Shown: one piece after another, positions 1 through 9,032 of the stretch
How positions within the stretch are numbered: the stretch's first letter is position 1
How the letters are laid out: every line of letters begins with the position of its first letter
Assembly: GCF_900537065.1 (NCBI RefSeq)
Contig: NZ_UNRC01000005.1
Span: 62,001 to 126,000 of the forward strand
Source of the DNA: Sphingorhabdus sp. Alg239-R122
GTDB taxonomy: Bacteria; Pseudomonadota; Alphaproteobacteria; Sphingomonadales; Sphingomonadaceae
Reading direction: 5' to 3'
Length of the DNA: 64,000 nucleotides
Notes under the pieces: model-generated
The model's input: the letters and a program-made list of their open reading frames with translations, nothing else
What the model was told of the DNA's origin: nothing
Database searches by the model: none
Program-made: the position numbers and the translations under genes

Positions 1-860
1 CGGACCGGAGCAGATTTGCCCGGCTTATCAAGTCAGGCCGCAAGCAGTTCCTCCCACCACTCAATTTTCGCGCTAAACCGCCGCGCAAGCAATATAGCGT
101 GCGCGTGCCGCTGCCCAAAGCGAAGCCTGCCGTGAAGCTACCCAAAATATATGGCCCGAATGATGATAGCCGTCCGCTGGTCATTATTGATGCAGGGCAT
201 GGCGGCCATGATCCGGGCGCGATCAGCCCGCATGGCGGCAAGCGCGAAAAAGACGTAACACTGGCCATTGCCAAGGCGATGCGTGACGAATTGCTCAAAA
301 AAGGACGTGTGCGTGTTGCCCTCACACGTGAAAATGACCGCTTTCTGGTCCTGCAGGAACGTTATGGCATCGCGCGGCGGATGAACGCAGACTTATTCAT
401 TTCGGTGCATGCAGATGCCGCAGGTAATGAAGATGCGAATGGTGCCACGGTATATACATTGGCTGAAGCCGCATCCGACCGGGAGGCAGCACGTTTGGCA
501 GCGCGCGAGAACAAGGCAGATATCATCAATGGCATAAATCTTGGCGATACACCGGATGATGTGAATTCGATTCTCATCGACCTGACACAGCGCCAGACCA
601 TGAACCTGTCTGCTGATTTTGCGAAATTGGTGTTACGCGAAGGACGGGGTAATATGACATTTCGGACCAATTCACACCGCTTTGCATCATTCGTCGTGCT
701 CAAGGCGCCTGATGTCCCGTCTGTCCTTTTGGAAAGTGGGTATCTCACCAATGAAAAAGATGTGGATTTCCTGACCTCCAGTGCGGGTAGGGACAAGCTG
801 GCAAAATCAGTCGCCAATGCAATCAATGTTTATTTTGCGCGACAACTGGCCATGCGTTGA
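1..860 (+). CDS. N-acetylmuramoyl-L-alanine amidase (AmiC type, Amidase_3), 5'-truncated by window edge
   Basis: Zinc-dependent periplasmic amidase that cleaves the amide bond between N-acetylmuramic acid and the stem peptide during cell separation. The frame is open from base 3, so the true start and any signal peptide lie outside the window; the GTG at 99 is only the first internal start-like codon. Visible Amidase_3 zinc-ligand motifs are DAGHGGHDPGA (around 190-220), the Glu of KREKD, SVHAD (around 405) and the catalytic Glu of LLESGYLTN (around 730). The visible N-terminal part is Pro/Lys/Arg-rich and resembles a linker. PBP1A follows after about 100 bp on the same strand, consistent with a cell-wall gene pair. 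Function is confident; the full architecture is unknown. Confidence 0.93.
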   Translation, partial: DRSRFARLIKSGRKQFLPPLNFRAKPPRKQYSVRVPLPKAKPAVKLPKIYGPNDDSRPLVIIDAGHGGHDPGAISPHGGKREKDVTLAIAKAMRDELLKKGRVRVALTRENDRFLVLQERYGIARRMNADLFISVHADAAGNEDANGATVYTLAEAASDREAARLAARENKADIINGINLGDTPDDVNSILIDLTQRQTMNLSADFAKLVLREGRGNMTFRTNSHRFASFVVLKAPDVPSVLLESGYLTNEKDVDFLTSSAGRDKLAKSVANAINVYFARQLAMR

Positions 861-967
861 GGCCGAGGCTTTCTGAATTGCGGCTTAACTGCATTTTGAA
901 ATTATAGACAATTTACCGATTTTAGCGTCTGGCCTATCCGCGCAAAGCTGTGCTAACCAGCGCAGTA

Positions 968-3487
968 ATGGAACAGACAGATGATATGAGTTTCGCAGCG
1001 CGGATGCGCCAGTTCACAAGCGATTTCGCCGAGCGGTTCAAAGCATTGTGGCAAAAACGGTGGTTTAAGCTTGTCGCCATTATTATCGGTGCCATGCTGT
1101 TTGCATGGTTCCTGCTATGGCTGCTGGTGATACGCAACCTGCCGTCTGCCGAAGCCTTGGTGGATTACCAGCCCGAGCTGCCGACTATGGTGCGCGGCTA
1201 TGATGGGGAAATCACCCAAAGCTATGCCCGCGAACGCCGCGTGCAGCTGCAATATATCGATTATCCCGATAAACTCATCGAAGCGTATCTGTCTGCCGAG
1301 GATAAGACGTTTTTCGACCATGGCGGGCTCGATTATCCGGGGCTTGCCGGTGCAGTCTTTGATTATGTCACCAAAATCGGTTCGGGTCAGCGCGCCCGGG
1401 GCGGTTCGACTATCACGCAGCAGGTGGCGAAAAACCTGTTAATCGGCGATGAATATTCAATCGACAGGAAACTTAAAGAGGCCCTGCTTGCCTATCGCAT
1501 AGAAGATGCACTGACCAAAGAGCAGATACTCGAGCTCTACCTGAACGAGATTTTTCTGGGCCGCAGTGCCTATGGCGTGCAGGCCGCAGCGCGTGCCTAT
1601 TTCGACAAGGATGTGGGCGATCTTGAGCTGCATGAAATGGCCTATCTGGCGATCCTGCCTAAAGGACCGTCCAATTATCGTCCCGAAAATAACGAGGCCC
1701 GGGCTATTGAACGCCGCAACTGGGCGCTCGGCGAAATGACGGACAATGGCTTTATCAGCGCAGCGCAGAGAGATGCGGCGCGTGGGCAGCCATTGGGCAC
1801 AGTGCGCAGCAAAAGCGATGGTTTTACAAGGGTTGGCGGATATTTTATCGAAGAAGTCCGCCGCCAGCTTATTGAAAAATATGGCGAGGACAGCGAAGAT
1901 AGCGAACACGGCATCTATTCAGGCGGCCTTTGGGTGCGCACTTCACTGCGCCCCGACATACAGGTTGAGACAACCAAGGCATTGCGTGATGGCTTGCGCC
2001 GTTATGCTCGCGGTAAAGGCTGGAGCGGTCCCATCAACACTATCGAAATTGACGAACAATGGGCGAGCCGCCTGCGTTCGACCTTTATCGGGCTTGATTA
2101 TTCCAACTGGCGCGTGGCTGTGGTTGTTTCAAAAGAGGGCCGGACCGCCACGATTGGCTTTACCAATGGTGAAACCGGCACGTTGCCCAGCTATGCCGCA
2201 TCATTGCGCGGCAAGAAAGGCACGGCGTTCAACATGATGAAGCCGGGTGACATCATCGCAGTCGCACCCGATGGCAATAACTGGACATTGCGCAATATCC
2301 CCGAAATATCCGGCGGCATGGTGGCGCAAAATCCATATAACGGGCGTATCTATGCGATGCAGGGCGGGTTCGACTCGCGTATCAGTTCCTTCAACCGCGC
2401 GACACAGGCGGAGCGCCAGCCGGGTTCGACGATCAAGCCATTTGTATATGCCACTGCGCTGGACCAGGGCATGACTCCGGCGACCAAGCTGGTTGACGAT
2501 ACATTCTGTGTCTATCAGTCGGCGACATTGGGCCGCAAATGCTTCCGTAATTTCGGCAATGCGCGCGGTGCGGGTTCGCAGACACTGCGCTGGGGGCTTG
2601 AACAGTCACGCAACCTGATGACCGTACGTGCGGCCAATGATGCCGGCATGGAAAATGTGGTAAAAACCATCGCCCGCATGGATATTGGCGAATATGAGCC
2701 ATATCTCGCCTTTGCGCTGGGTGCGGGCGACACAACGGTCATGAAAATGACCAACGCCTATTCAATGCTGGTCAACCATGGCCGGGAGCTGAAGCCGAGC
2801 GTGATCGACTATGTGCAGGATCGTAATGGCAAGGTTATTTTCCGCACTGACAGCCGTGACTGTGCGGGGTGTAACATGCCCAAATATGACGGCAAACCGA
2901 TGCCCCGGCTCAATCCGGTTGGCAAACAGCTGATGAACCCGATGACCGCCTATCAGGTGGTACATATGCTCGAAGGCGTGGTGCTGCGCGGTACGGCACA
3001 GAACCTGCGCGACCTTGACCGGCCCATGTTTGGCAAGACAGGCACGTCTTCGGGCCCCACAAATGTGTGGTTCGTGGGCGGAACGCCCGATGTCGTGGCT
3101 GGGGTATATATGGGTTATGACCAGCCGCGTAACATGGGCAGCTATGCCCAGGGCGGTTCGCTCGCCGCACCGATATTCAAACAATTCGCCAGAGCAGCGT
3201 TCAAGGATATGCAGATCACGCCGTTCCGTGCACCGCGCGGCATCCGCATGGTCCGTATCGACCGCAAGACCGGCCGCCGCGTCTATGGCGCATGGCCGGG
3301 CGATGATCCCAAGGCGGCGGTGATCTGGGAAGCGTTCAAACCCGAAACCGAACCGCGCCGCACGATCCGCAAGGAAGAGATCGAGCAGACAGCGAAGAAA
3401 AAAGCGGCACCCAAGGCGCAAAGAAGGGTGGAAAGACAACAACAGTCCGACAGCGACTTCCTACAGGACCAGGGCGGGATTTATTAG
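968..3487 (+). CDS. mrcA: Penicillin-binding protein 1A, bifunctional transglycosylase/transpeptidase
   Basis: Class A PBP of 839 residues that polymerises glycan strands and cross-links peptidoglycan at the cytoplasmic membrane. A cytoplasmic tail is followed by one membrane helix (about residues 35-57). The GT51 domain shows EDKTFFDHGG and GGSTITQQVAKN. An inserted OB-like region precedes the transpeptidase domain, which shows all three motifs: the Ser nucleophile in PGSTIKPF, the SRN triad and KTGTSSG. The C-terminus is basic and low-complexity. I chose ATG 968; an in-frame GTG at 950 and ATG 986 are alternatives, and none has a clear ribosome binding site. It sits between the amidase and an opposing gene only 16 bp from its stop. 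Confidence 0.96.
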   Translation: MEQTDDMSFAARMRQFTSDFAERFKALWQKRWFKLVAIIIGAMLFAWFLLWLLVIRNLPSAEALVDYQPELPTMVRGYDGEITQSYARERRVQLQYIDYPDKLIEAYLSAEDKTFFDHGGLDYPGLAGAVFDYVTKIGSGQRARGGSTITQQVAKNLLIGDEYSIDRKLKEALLAYRIEDALTKEQILELYLNEIFLGRSAYGVQAAARAYFDKDVGDLELHEMAYLAILPKGPSNYRPENNEARAIERRNWALGEMTDNGFISAAQRDAARGQPLGTVRSKSDGFTRVGGYFIEEVRRQLIEKYGEDSEDSEHGIYSGGLWVRTSLRPDIQVETTKALRDGLRRYARGKGWSGPINTIEIDEQWASRLRSTFIGLDYSNWRVAVVVSKEGRTATIGFTNGETGTLPSYAASLRGKKGTAFNMMKPGDIIAVAPDGNNWTLRNIPEISGGMVAQNPYNGRIYAMQGGFDSRISSFNRATQAERQPGSTIKPFVYATALDQGMTPATKLVDDTFCVYQSATLGRKCFRNFGNARGAGSQTLRWGLEQSRNLMTVRAANDAGMENVVKTIARMDIGEYEPYLAFALGAGDTTVMKMTNAYSMLVNHGRELKPSVIDYVQDRNGKVIFRTDSRDCAGCNMPKYDGKPMPRLNPVGKQLMNPMTAYQVVHMLEGVVLRGTAQNLRDLDRPMFGKTGTSSGPTNVWFVGGTPDVVAGVYMGYDQPRNMGSYAQGGSLAAPIFKQFARAAFKDMQITPFRAPRGIRMVRIDRKTGRRVYGAWPGDDPKAAVIWEAFKPETEPRRTIRKEEIEQTAKKKAAPKAQRRVERQQQSDSDFLQDQGGIY

Positions 3488-3503
3488 AGCTTTGGAAATC
3501 TTC

Positions 3504-4991
3504 TTACCGGTAAGATGGGACCGATGAATTATCGATATAGATGATACCGTCATATTGGTCGCTTGCTATTATCGAATAACTCCCGAATTGTCCGCCCCAA
3601 TTATATGCGGATGTCAGTTCGAACAGGAATTGATTGCCGTTTTGGCGTGATTGGCTTTTCGAACTGTCAACATAGATTGCGGCCTTGCGAACCGAATAGG
3701 CGATTGCTTCCAGGCTGTTATTTTGCGGGATCAGGACCGAAACTCCGCGCTGGTTATTGCCGGCTGTGGTCCCGCGCAGCATGTACAGGCCGATCGTGTA
3801 TAAATCGTCGGGATAAGCCTGACGCAGGTGAAAGCCCATGGGAGTGTCCGGCCAGTTGGGGATTACATTGGGCGCTGGAACCGTGTCGCTCTGTTCATTC
3901 GCTACATGCCGGTTATGCGCCCAGACCACAATTTTTTCGTCTGGATACAGCCTTGAGCGTATCTGACCCAGTACCCCGGCCATGTTCCGGTCACGGACAT
4001 TCCCGGTATCACGGCTGCGGTAGGTGGCAATGGAATTTTCGAGCTGTCCGGCCGCAGCGAAAACTGAAATATACAGTATCTTATGTGCCTGTTCCGGGTT
4101 TGTGATACTGTCCAACGCTTGCAGGTCCTGCTGCAGCCGGGTGCGCAGATTTTCGCTCTGCTGGACAATGGTTGTGCAAGTGGCGGTTTGCTGCGCAAAG
4201 CAGCCTTGCTGTGAAAACCGGCCTTGCAGGTCCCGAAAGGTCTGGATATTGGCGCGAATACCAGCTTTGTCATTTGCATCCAACTGCGCCGATACGGGTA
4301 AGGAGGCAATGAAGCTGTCGATCTGTGCGTAATAGCCGGAACTTATCTGTGTATCGAAACCGACCAGCCGAAGAGGTTTGCTACCTGTTTGTGTATCCTT
4401 GACATAGCTGAACAGTTCGAAAACTTCATCGGTGTGCCATACCGGAAAAATGAACCGCATCATCTGGTCAGCTGTCAGGTTGTCCTGGTTACTATCGACA
4501 TGAAAACCTCCAAAAAAACCGCTTTCAAATGCAACAACAGTAAAATCCATTTCCTGATGCAGATATTTTATCAGGCGGGTTTTGACATGGTTGAATTCCC
4601 TGGTGCCATGCGAACTTTCACCCAGCTGCACGATTTTTCTGTCGCCAATCAGGCCTGACAGGAAATCCAGATCGGAAAAATCCTGGTCATATGTAATTGA
4701 CCGGATCGGATAATGGTTGGCCGAAAGCCACTGCGTATAGGCCTGCGGTGCTACAGGGCCGGGGGAAAGTGCGGGGGTGCGTAGTTCCTCATTTGACAGA
4801 AGTTTGTCCTGCGTGAGGTCGGGCGATGTTGTTCCGCTGGGCGGAGGCGGAGGCGGCGGAGGTGGAGGCGGTGGTGGAAGTATTGTGGTAGGCGGTGTGC
4901 TGGAGCTGTCGCCGCCGCCACATGCAGGCAACAGCAATGTCATAAACGCGGATAATACAAGTGCTATTTTTCTATTATCACAAACGTCCAT
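3504..4991 (-). CDS. Erythromycin-esterase-like lipoprotein with polyproline linker
   Basis: Secreted lipoprotein (495 aa) of the erythromycin esterase superfamily, whose members are metal-independent hydrolases with a His/Glu active site. A short signal peptide ends in the lipobox LLPAC, so it is predicted to be lipid-anchored. A Gly/Ser/Thr stretch and an uninterrupted run of 13 prolines follow as a rigid spacer. The catalytic domain shows QLGESSHGTREF, AFESGF, VGFDTQ and VVWAHNRHVAN, the expected Glu/His pairs. ATG 4991 has a good GGAGG site 7-8 nt upstream and starts directly at the signal peptide; a TTG at 5027 gives an unlikely N-terminal addition. Substrate is unknown, and macrolide hydrolysis should not be assumed because the family is broad. 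Confidence 0.85.
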   Translation of the reverse strand: MDVCDNRKIALVLSAFMTLLLPACGGGDSSSTPPTTILPPPPPPPPPPPPPSGTTSPDLTQDKLLSNEELRTPALSPGPVAPQAYTQWLSANHYPIRSITYDQDFSDLDFLSGLIGDRKIVQLGESSHGTREFNHVKTRLIKYLHQEMDFTVVAFESGFFGGFHVDSNQDNLTADQMMRFIFPVWHTDEVFELFSYVKDTQTGSKPLRLVGFDTQISSGYYAQIDSFIASLPVSAQLDANDKAGIRANIQTFRDLQGRFSQQGCFAQQTATCTTIVQQSENLRTRLQQDLQALDSITNPEQAHKILYISVFAAAGQLENSIATYRSRDTGNVRDRNMAGVLGQIRSRLYPDEKIVVWAHNRHVANEQSDTVPAPNVIPNWPDTPMGFHLRQAYPDDLYTIGLYMLRGTTAGNNQRGVSVLIPQNNSLEAIAYSVRKAAIYVDSSKSQSRQNGNQFLFELTSAYNWGGQFGSYSIIASDQYDGIIYIDNSSVPSYR

Positions 4992-5234
4992 AAATATCCT
5001 CCACACGATTCCACCTTGCCGACTCAATACTATTGCGTATCAGCCAAAAATTCAGACTACAAGTATCAGGCTGGGTCATGGCGCAGCTTGCTTAACTCCG
5101 AAATAGCCATGTCTAGGCATCAGCGCAGTCACACCATTAGCGCAAAGGTTGTCATTGCCGCGCTTTACATATGCGCGCAATCATTTATGGCGCTTCAGAT
5201 AGCAATTTAACGACATCTGTGACGGAGAGATGCC

Positions 5235-6362
5235 ATGCGTGCCGAGGGGCAGGGCCATATTGAAACGATTGAGGCAGCGCTGAATCTTGTGCGTACGTCG
5301 CTGGACTGGGATAATGCTCTGCGCCGCCTGGATGAGCTGAATGCGCGGGTGGAAGATCCCACGCTTTGGGATGATCCAAAGGCCGCCGAGGAAGTGATGC
5401 GTGAGCGTCGCCGGCTGGAACAGGCCGTGTCCACCGTCAATGACATCAGCCAGGAAATGGCTGATGCAGTCGAGTTTATCGAAATGGGCGAGGCCGAGGG
5501 CGATAACGAGATTGTCGATGAGGGCCATGACACGCTCGAAAAACTGGCCGCGCGTGCAGAGAAGGACAAGGTGCAGGCGCTGCTCGCACATGAAGCCGAT
5601 ACGCTCGACACCTATCTGGAAATCCACGCCGGGGCAGGGGGCACGGAGAGCCAGGACTGGGCCGAAATGCTGCTGCGCATGTATCAACGCTGGGCCGAAA
5701 AGCGGGGGTACAAGGTGGATATGATTGAATATCAGGCGGGTGATCAGGCTGGCATCAAGTCGGCGACGCTGCATATCAAGGGTGAAAACGCTTATGGTTA
5801 TGCCAAGACCGAAAGCGGTGTACACCGGCTCGTGCGCATTTCACCCTATGACAGCGCAGCCAAGCGGCATACCAGCTTTTCCAGCGTCTGGGTCTATCCG
5901 GTGATTGACGACAGTTTTGAGGTTGAGATTAACGAAAGCGACCTGAAAGTGGATACCTACCGTGCGTCGGGGGCAGGCGGGCAGCACGTCAACACCACTG
6001 ACTCTGCGGTGCGTATAACACACGTGCCATCGGGCATTATCGTCGCCAGCCAGAATGACCGATCACAGCACAAGAACCGGGCGACAGCCATGGGCATGCT
6101 GAAAGCGCGGCTGTACGAAGCGGAAATGCAGAAACGTGAGGCCGAAGCGAGCGGTGAATATTCGGCCAAGACCGAAATCGGCTGGGGCCATCAGATCCGT
6201 TCCTATGTGCTGCAGCCCTATCAGATGGTGAAGGACCTGCGCACGGGCCTTACATCATCGGCGCCATCCGACGTGCTTGATGGCGCGCTCGATCCTTTTA
6301 TGGCCGCCGCATTGTCACAGAAAGTCACGGGCGAAAAAGTTGATGTCGAGGATGTCGACTAG
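5235..6362 (+). CDS. prfB: Peptide chain release factor 2 (RF2)
   Basis: Class I release factor for UGA and UAA, 375 aa, acting in the ribosomal A site. The peptidyl-tRNA hydrolysis motif GGQ is at residues 248-250. The stop-codon recognition tripeptide that reads SPF in the E. coli protein reads SPY here (203-205, in VRISPYDSAAKRH). There is no in-frame UGA near codon 25, where many bacteria use a programmed +1 frameshift; the sequence runs straight through the corresponding SLDWD region, so that autoregulation is absent. ATG 5235 is preceded by GGAGAG at a suitable distance. It is transcribed alone, with 244 bp of upstream non-coding DNA that probably holds its promoter. Confidence 0.97.
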   Translation: MRAEGQGHIETIEAALNLVRTSLDWDNALRRLDELNARVEDPTLWDDPKAAEEVMRERRRLEQAVSTVNDISQEMADAVEFIEMGEAEGDNEIVDEGHDTLEKLAARAEKDKVQALLAHEADTLDTYLEIHAGAGGTESQDWAEMLLRMYQRWAEKRGYKVDMIEYQAGDQAGIKSATLHIKGENAYGYAKTESGVHRLVRISPYDSAAKRHTSFSSVWVYPVIDDSFEVEINESDLKVDTYRASGAGGQHVNTTDSAVRITHVPSGIIVASQNDRSQHKNRATAMGMLKARLYEAEMQKREAEASGEYSAKTEIGWGHQIRSYVLQPYQMVKDLRTGLTSSAPSDVLDGALDPFMAAALSQKVTGEKVDVEDVD

Positions 6363-6437
6363 CCATTCGCTTAAACTTTTGATGGGCTGTGTTTCTAAGC
6401 CTTGGACAAGCACGTAGGTCCACGTTAAAGACGAGGC

Positions 6438-7163
6438 ATGTTACAAGTGAAAAATCTGTGTACAGGGGCAATATTGCTGGCTTTGGCCGCATGCCAACCG
6501 GTTGATACCGATACTAGCCGTCCGGAGACGTCGCGAGCATTTCCATCGCCTGACCGTCCTGTGTCAAAGGTTATCGGCAACAGTTTTTCGACCGAAGAAG
6601 CCCGTGATGACCGTGATGAAGCCAATAAAGTCATGGATATGGCGGGCATTGAGGCGGGAACGACGGTTGCGGATATCGGTGCGGGTGGGGGTTATTATAC
6701 TGTCCGGCTTGCCGAACGTGTTGGCGAATCCGGGCGCGTGCTGGCACAGGATATTGACGCAGATGCGCTTAAGAAACTAGGCACACGTGTGGAACGCGAA
6801 CGGCTCGACAATGTGTCGATCAAACCCGGTGAAATTGACGATCCAAAGCTTCCCCAAAACAGTTTTGACCGCATATTCATGGTGCATATGTACCATGAGG
6901 TAACTGAACCTTACGCCTTTATCTGGCGGATGCGCCCGGCGCTTAAAAAAGGCGGGCAGGTGATTGTGGTCGATGTTGATCGCCCGACAACGAAACATGG
7001 CATTCCGCCCAAATTGCTGTTCTGCGAATTTGCGGCAGTTGGATACAAGCTGGTGGAGTTTGAGGAAAAGCCGGACATTGCCGGATATTTCGCCCGCTTC
7101 GAGGCTGAGGGGGAACGGCCCGAACCATCTGAAATTAAAAGCTGTTCCAATCAGAAAAGCTGA
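6438..7163 (+). CDS. Class I SAM-dependent methyltransferase fold with lipoprotein-type signal
   Basis: 241 aa. The N-terminus is a textbook lipoprotein signal (short basic region, hydrophobic stretch, lipobox LAAC with Cys near residue 19), followed by a Thr/Pro/Ser-rich spacer. The body is a Rossmann-type methyltransferase with motif I VADIGAGGGYYT, an acidic residue at LAQDID and HMYHEV in the post-IV region. This combination is odd, because S-adenosylmethionine is cytoplasmic while the signal predicts export. The start is supported by AGACGAGG just upstream of the ATG. It lies 75 bp after prfB and could be cotranscribed. Substrate is not recognisable. Confidence 0.8.
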   Translation: MLQVKNLCTGAILLALAACQPVDTDTSRPETSRAFPSPDRPVSKVIGNSFSTEEARDDRDEANKVMDMAGIEAGTTVADIGAGGGYYTVRLAERVGESGRVLAQDIDADALKKLGTRVERERLDNVSIKPGEIDDPKLPQNSFDRIFMVHMYHEVTEPYAFIWRMRPALKKGGQVIVVDVDRPTTKHGIPPKLLFCEFAAVGYKLVEFEEKPDIAGYFARFEAEGERPEPSEIKSCSNQKS

Positions 7164-7258
7164 TATTGAAACATAAATCATTTGAAAGACGGAAGATTTA
7201 TTCCGCGCATTTTGACCGCCATTTCTATATAGCGGGTCGCAAGTAAGGGGAATGCACA

Positions 7259-8659
7259 TTGTTTAAAGGGTTGAAGCCAATCCAGTATGCTGGCCGTGAA
7301 GTCTGGCCGCTTATCGAAGGCGGTAAAGGCGTGTCGGCAACAAACCACGCGAGCTCCGGCGCGTGGGCCGCCGCTGGCGGTATTGGTACCGTATCGGCGG
7401 TAAATGCTGATAGCTATGACGAAAACGGCAATGTCATTCCGCAGACATATGAAGGCAAAACACGCGGTGATCGCCATGAAGAACTGATTGCCTATGGCAT
7501 TGCGGGCGGCGTTGCCCAGGTTAAACAGGCTTATGAGATTGCAGGCGGCAAGGGCGCGATCAATATCAACGTGCTGTGGGAAATGGGCGGTGCGCAGGAT
7601 ATCCTTCACGGCATATTGGAACAGACCAAGGGCATGGTGCAGGGCGTAACGTGCGGTGCGGGCATGCCGTATAAACTCTCTGAAATAGCACAGCAATATG
7701 GTGTCTATTACTTGCCGATCATCAGTTCCGCGCGCGCATTTCGGGCGCTATGGAAACGCGCCTATCATAAGGTGCCGGACCTTTTGGGCGCTGTTGTTTA
7801 TGAAGACCCGTGGCTGGCAGGCGGGCATAATGGCTTGTCCAATGCGGAAGATCCACGTGAACCGCAAGATCCTTATCCCCGTGTAAAAGCCGTGCGTGAC
7901 ATCATGCGCGATTGCGGCATTGATGACAGCGTGCCTATCGTGATGGCGGGCGGTGTATGGTTCCTGCGTGATTGGGAAAACTGGATCGATAATCCAGACC
8001 TTGGCCAGATTGCATTCCAGTTTGGCACGCGGCCGCTGCTCACTAAAGAAAGCCCGATTCCGCAAAAGTGGAAAGACGAGCTTACCAAGATTGAAGAAGG
8101 CGACGTGCTGCTCCATAAATTTTCGCCGACAGGATTTTATTCGTCGGCTGTACGCAATGATTTCCTGAATTCATTGGAGGCACGTTCGGAACGACAGATA
8201 CCATTTTCGAAACAAGCTGATGATGAACACACTGAACAACTTGATGTGGGCGTGAAGGGTAAGAATTACGTCACGCCGGAAAACCTGAATAAAGCGCGTA
8301 GACTGGTAGAGCAGGACTTTACTGCCGGACTTAAAACGCCTGACGACACTATTGTGTTCGTCACACCCGAAGACCGCGATATGATCCGCAAGGATCAGCA
8401 GGATTGCATGGGTTGCCTGTCGCATTGCGGTTTTTCGTCATGGAAAGATCATGATAATTTCACGACAGGGCGTCTCGCCGACCCACGCAGTTTCTGTATC
8501 CAAAAATCACTGCAAAATATCGCACATGGTGAAGACGTTCAGGAAAATCTGATGTTTGCTGGACATGCGGCCTATAATTTCGGGACCGATCCGTTCTATT
8601 CCAACGGGTTTGTGCCAACTGTGGAAGAGCTGGTAAACCGGATATTGACGGGAGATTAA
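7259..8659 (+). CDS. NAD(P)H-dependent flavin oxidoreductase, nitronate monooxygenase family, long form
   Basis: 466-residue TIM-barrel flavoenzyme related to nitronate monooxygenase / 2-nitropropane dioxygenase, longer than the usual 320-370 aa. Typical elements are the N-terminal GGKGVSATNHASSGAWAAAGGIGTV glycine-rich region (read as two halves), GVTCGAGMP, the LAGGHNG loop and IVMAGGVWF followed by FQFGTRPL for FMN phosphate binding. The C-terminal extension carries four cysteines (C383, C386, C390, C413) spaced CxxCx3C-x22-C, which could bind a metal or Fe-S cluster. The start is TTG with AAGGGG 8 nt upstream; the nearby ATG at 7252 is out of frame and stops after four codons. Substrate unknown. 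Confidence 0.85.
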   Translation: MFKGLKPIQYAGREVWPLIEGGKGVSATNHASSGAWAAAGGIGTVSAVNADSYDENGNVIPQTYEGKTRGDRHEELIAYGIAGGVAQVKQAYEIAGGKGAININVLWEMGGAQDILHGILEQTKGMVQGVTCGAGMPYKLSEIAQQYGVYYLPIISSARAFRALWKRAYHKVPDLLGAVVYEDPWLAGGHNGLSNAEDPREPQDPYPRVKAVRDIMRDCGIDDSVPIVMAGGVWFLRDWENWIDNPDLGQIAFQFGTRPLLTKESPIPQKWKDELTKIEEGDVLLHKFSPTGFYSSAVRNDFLNSLEARSERQIPFSKQADDEHTEQLDVGVKGKNYVTPENLNKARRLVEQDFTAGLKTPDDTIVFVTPEDRDMIRKDQQDCMGCLSHCGFSSWKDHDNFTTGRLADPRSFCIQKSLQNIAHGEDVQENLMFAGHAAYNFGTDPFYSNGFVPTVEELVNRILTGD

Positions 8660-8662
8660 TGC

Positions 8663-9019
8663 ATGTTTGAGCGGGTGGCATGGGGCATATTGGCACTGAT
8701 CCATTTATCTCCTGCTGCGGCATTTTTCCTACCTTCGTTGATCACGAAACTATATGGAATTTCATCTGGCAGCGACACTTTCATCTTGCTGCATCACCGT
8801 GCGGCATTATTTCTGGTGGTTTTCATCGGCTGTATATGGGCAATTTTCGATCCTGATGTACGCAGGCTTGCTGTCGTGGGCACGGCCCTGTCGATGCTTG
8901 GTTTCCTTGCGATTTATATTATGGGAGGACAGCCGGATGCACTTCGCTCCATAGCGATTGCGGATAGCATAGGTCTTCCGTTTTTGGCATATGTAGCCTG
9001 GTTGGCCTTCAGGCATTAA
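8663..9019 (+). CDS. Small four-helix integral membrane protein, unknown function
   Basis: 118 aa, not recognised. Hydrophobicity suggests four transmembrane segments: about residues 5-27, 43-63, 68-87 and 96-114, with short polar loops (YGISSGSD, FDPDVRR). It starts 3 bp after the flavin oxidoreductase stop, with GGAG about 8 nt before the ATG, so the two are almost certainly cotranscribed. It may be a membrane partner, but nothing in the sequence gives a chemistry. The opposing hydroxyacid dehydrogenase gene ends 13 bp downstream. Confidence 0.7.
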   Translation: MFERVAWGILALIHLSPAAAFFLPSLITKLYGISSGSDTFILLHHRAALFLVVFIGCIWAIFDPDVRRLAVVGTALSMLGFLAIYIMGGQPDALRSIAIADSIGLPFLAYVAWLAFRH

Positions 9020-9032
9020 GTAGTTTTACTGA

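Noticed and set aside
3502-3515. Palindrome TCTTACCGGTAAGA between mrcA and the esterase gene as a terminator or operator
   Set aside because: It overlaps the esterase stop codon, has no T-run and is short; no support beyond symmetry.
5290-5330. Programmed +1 frameshift in prfB
   Set aside because: No in-frame UGA and no CUU-UGA-C type sequence at the usual place; the frame is continuous.
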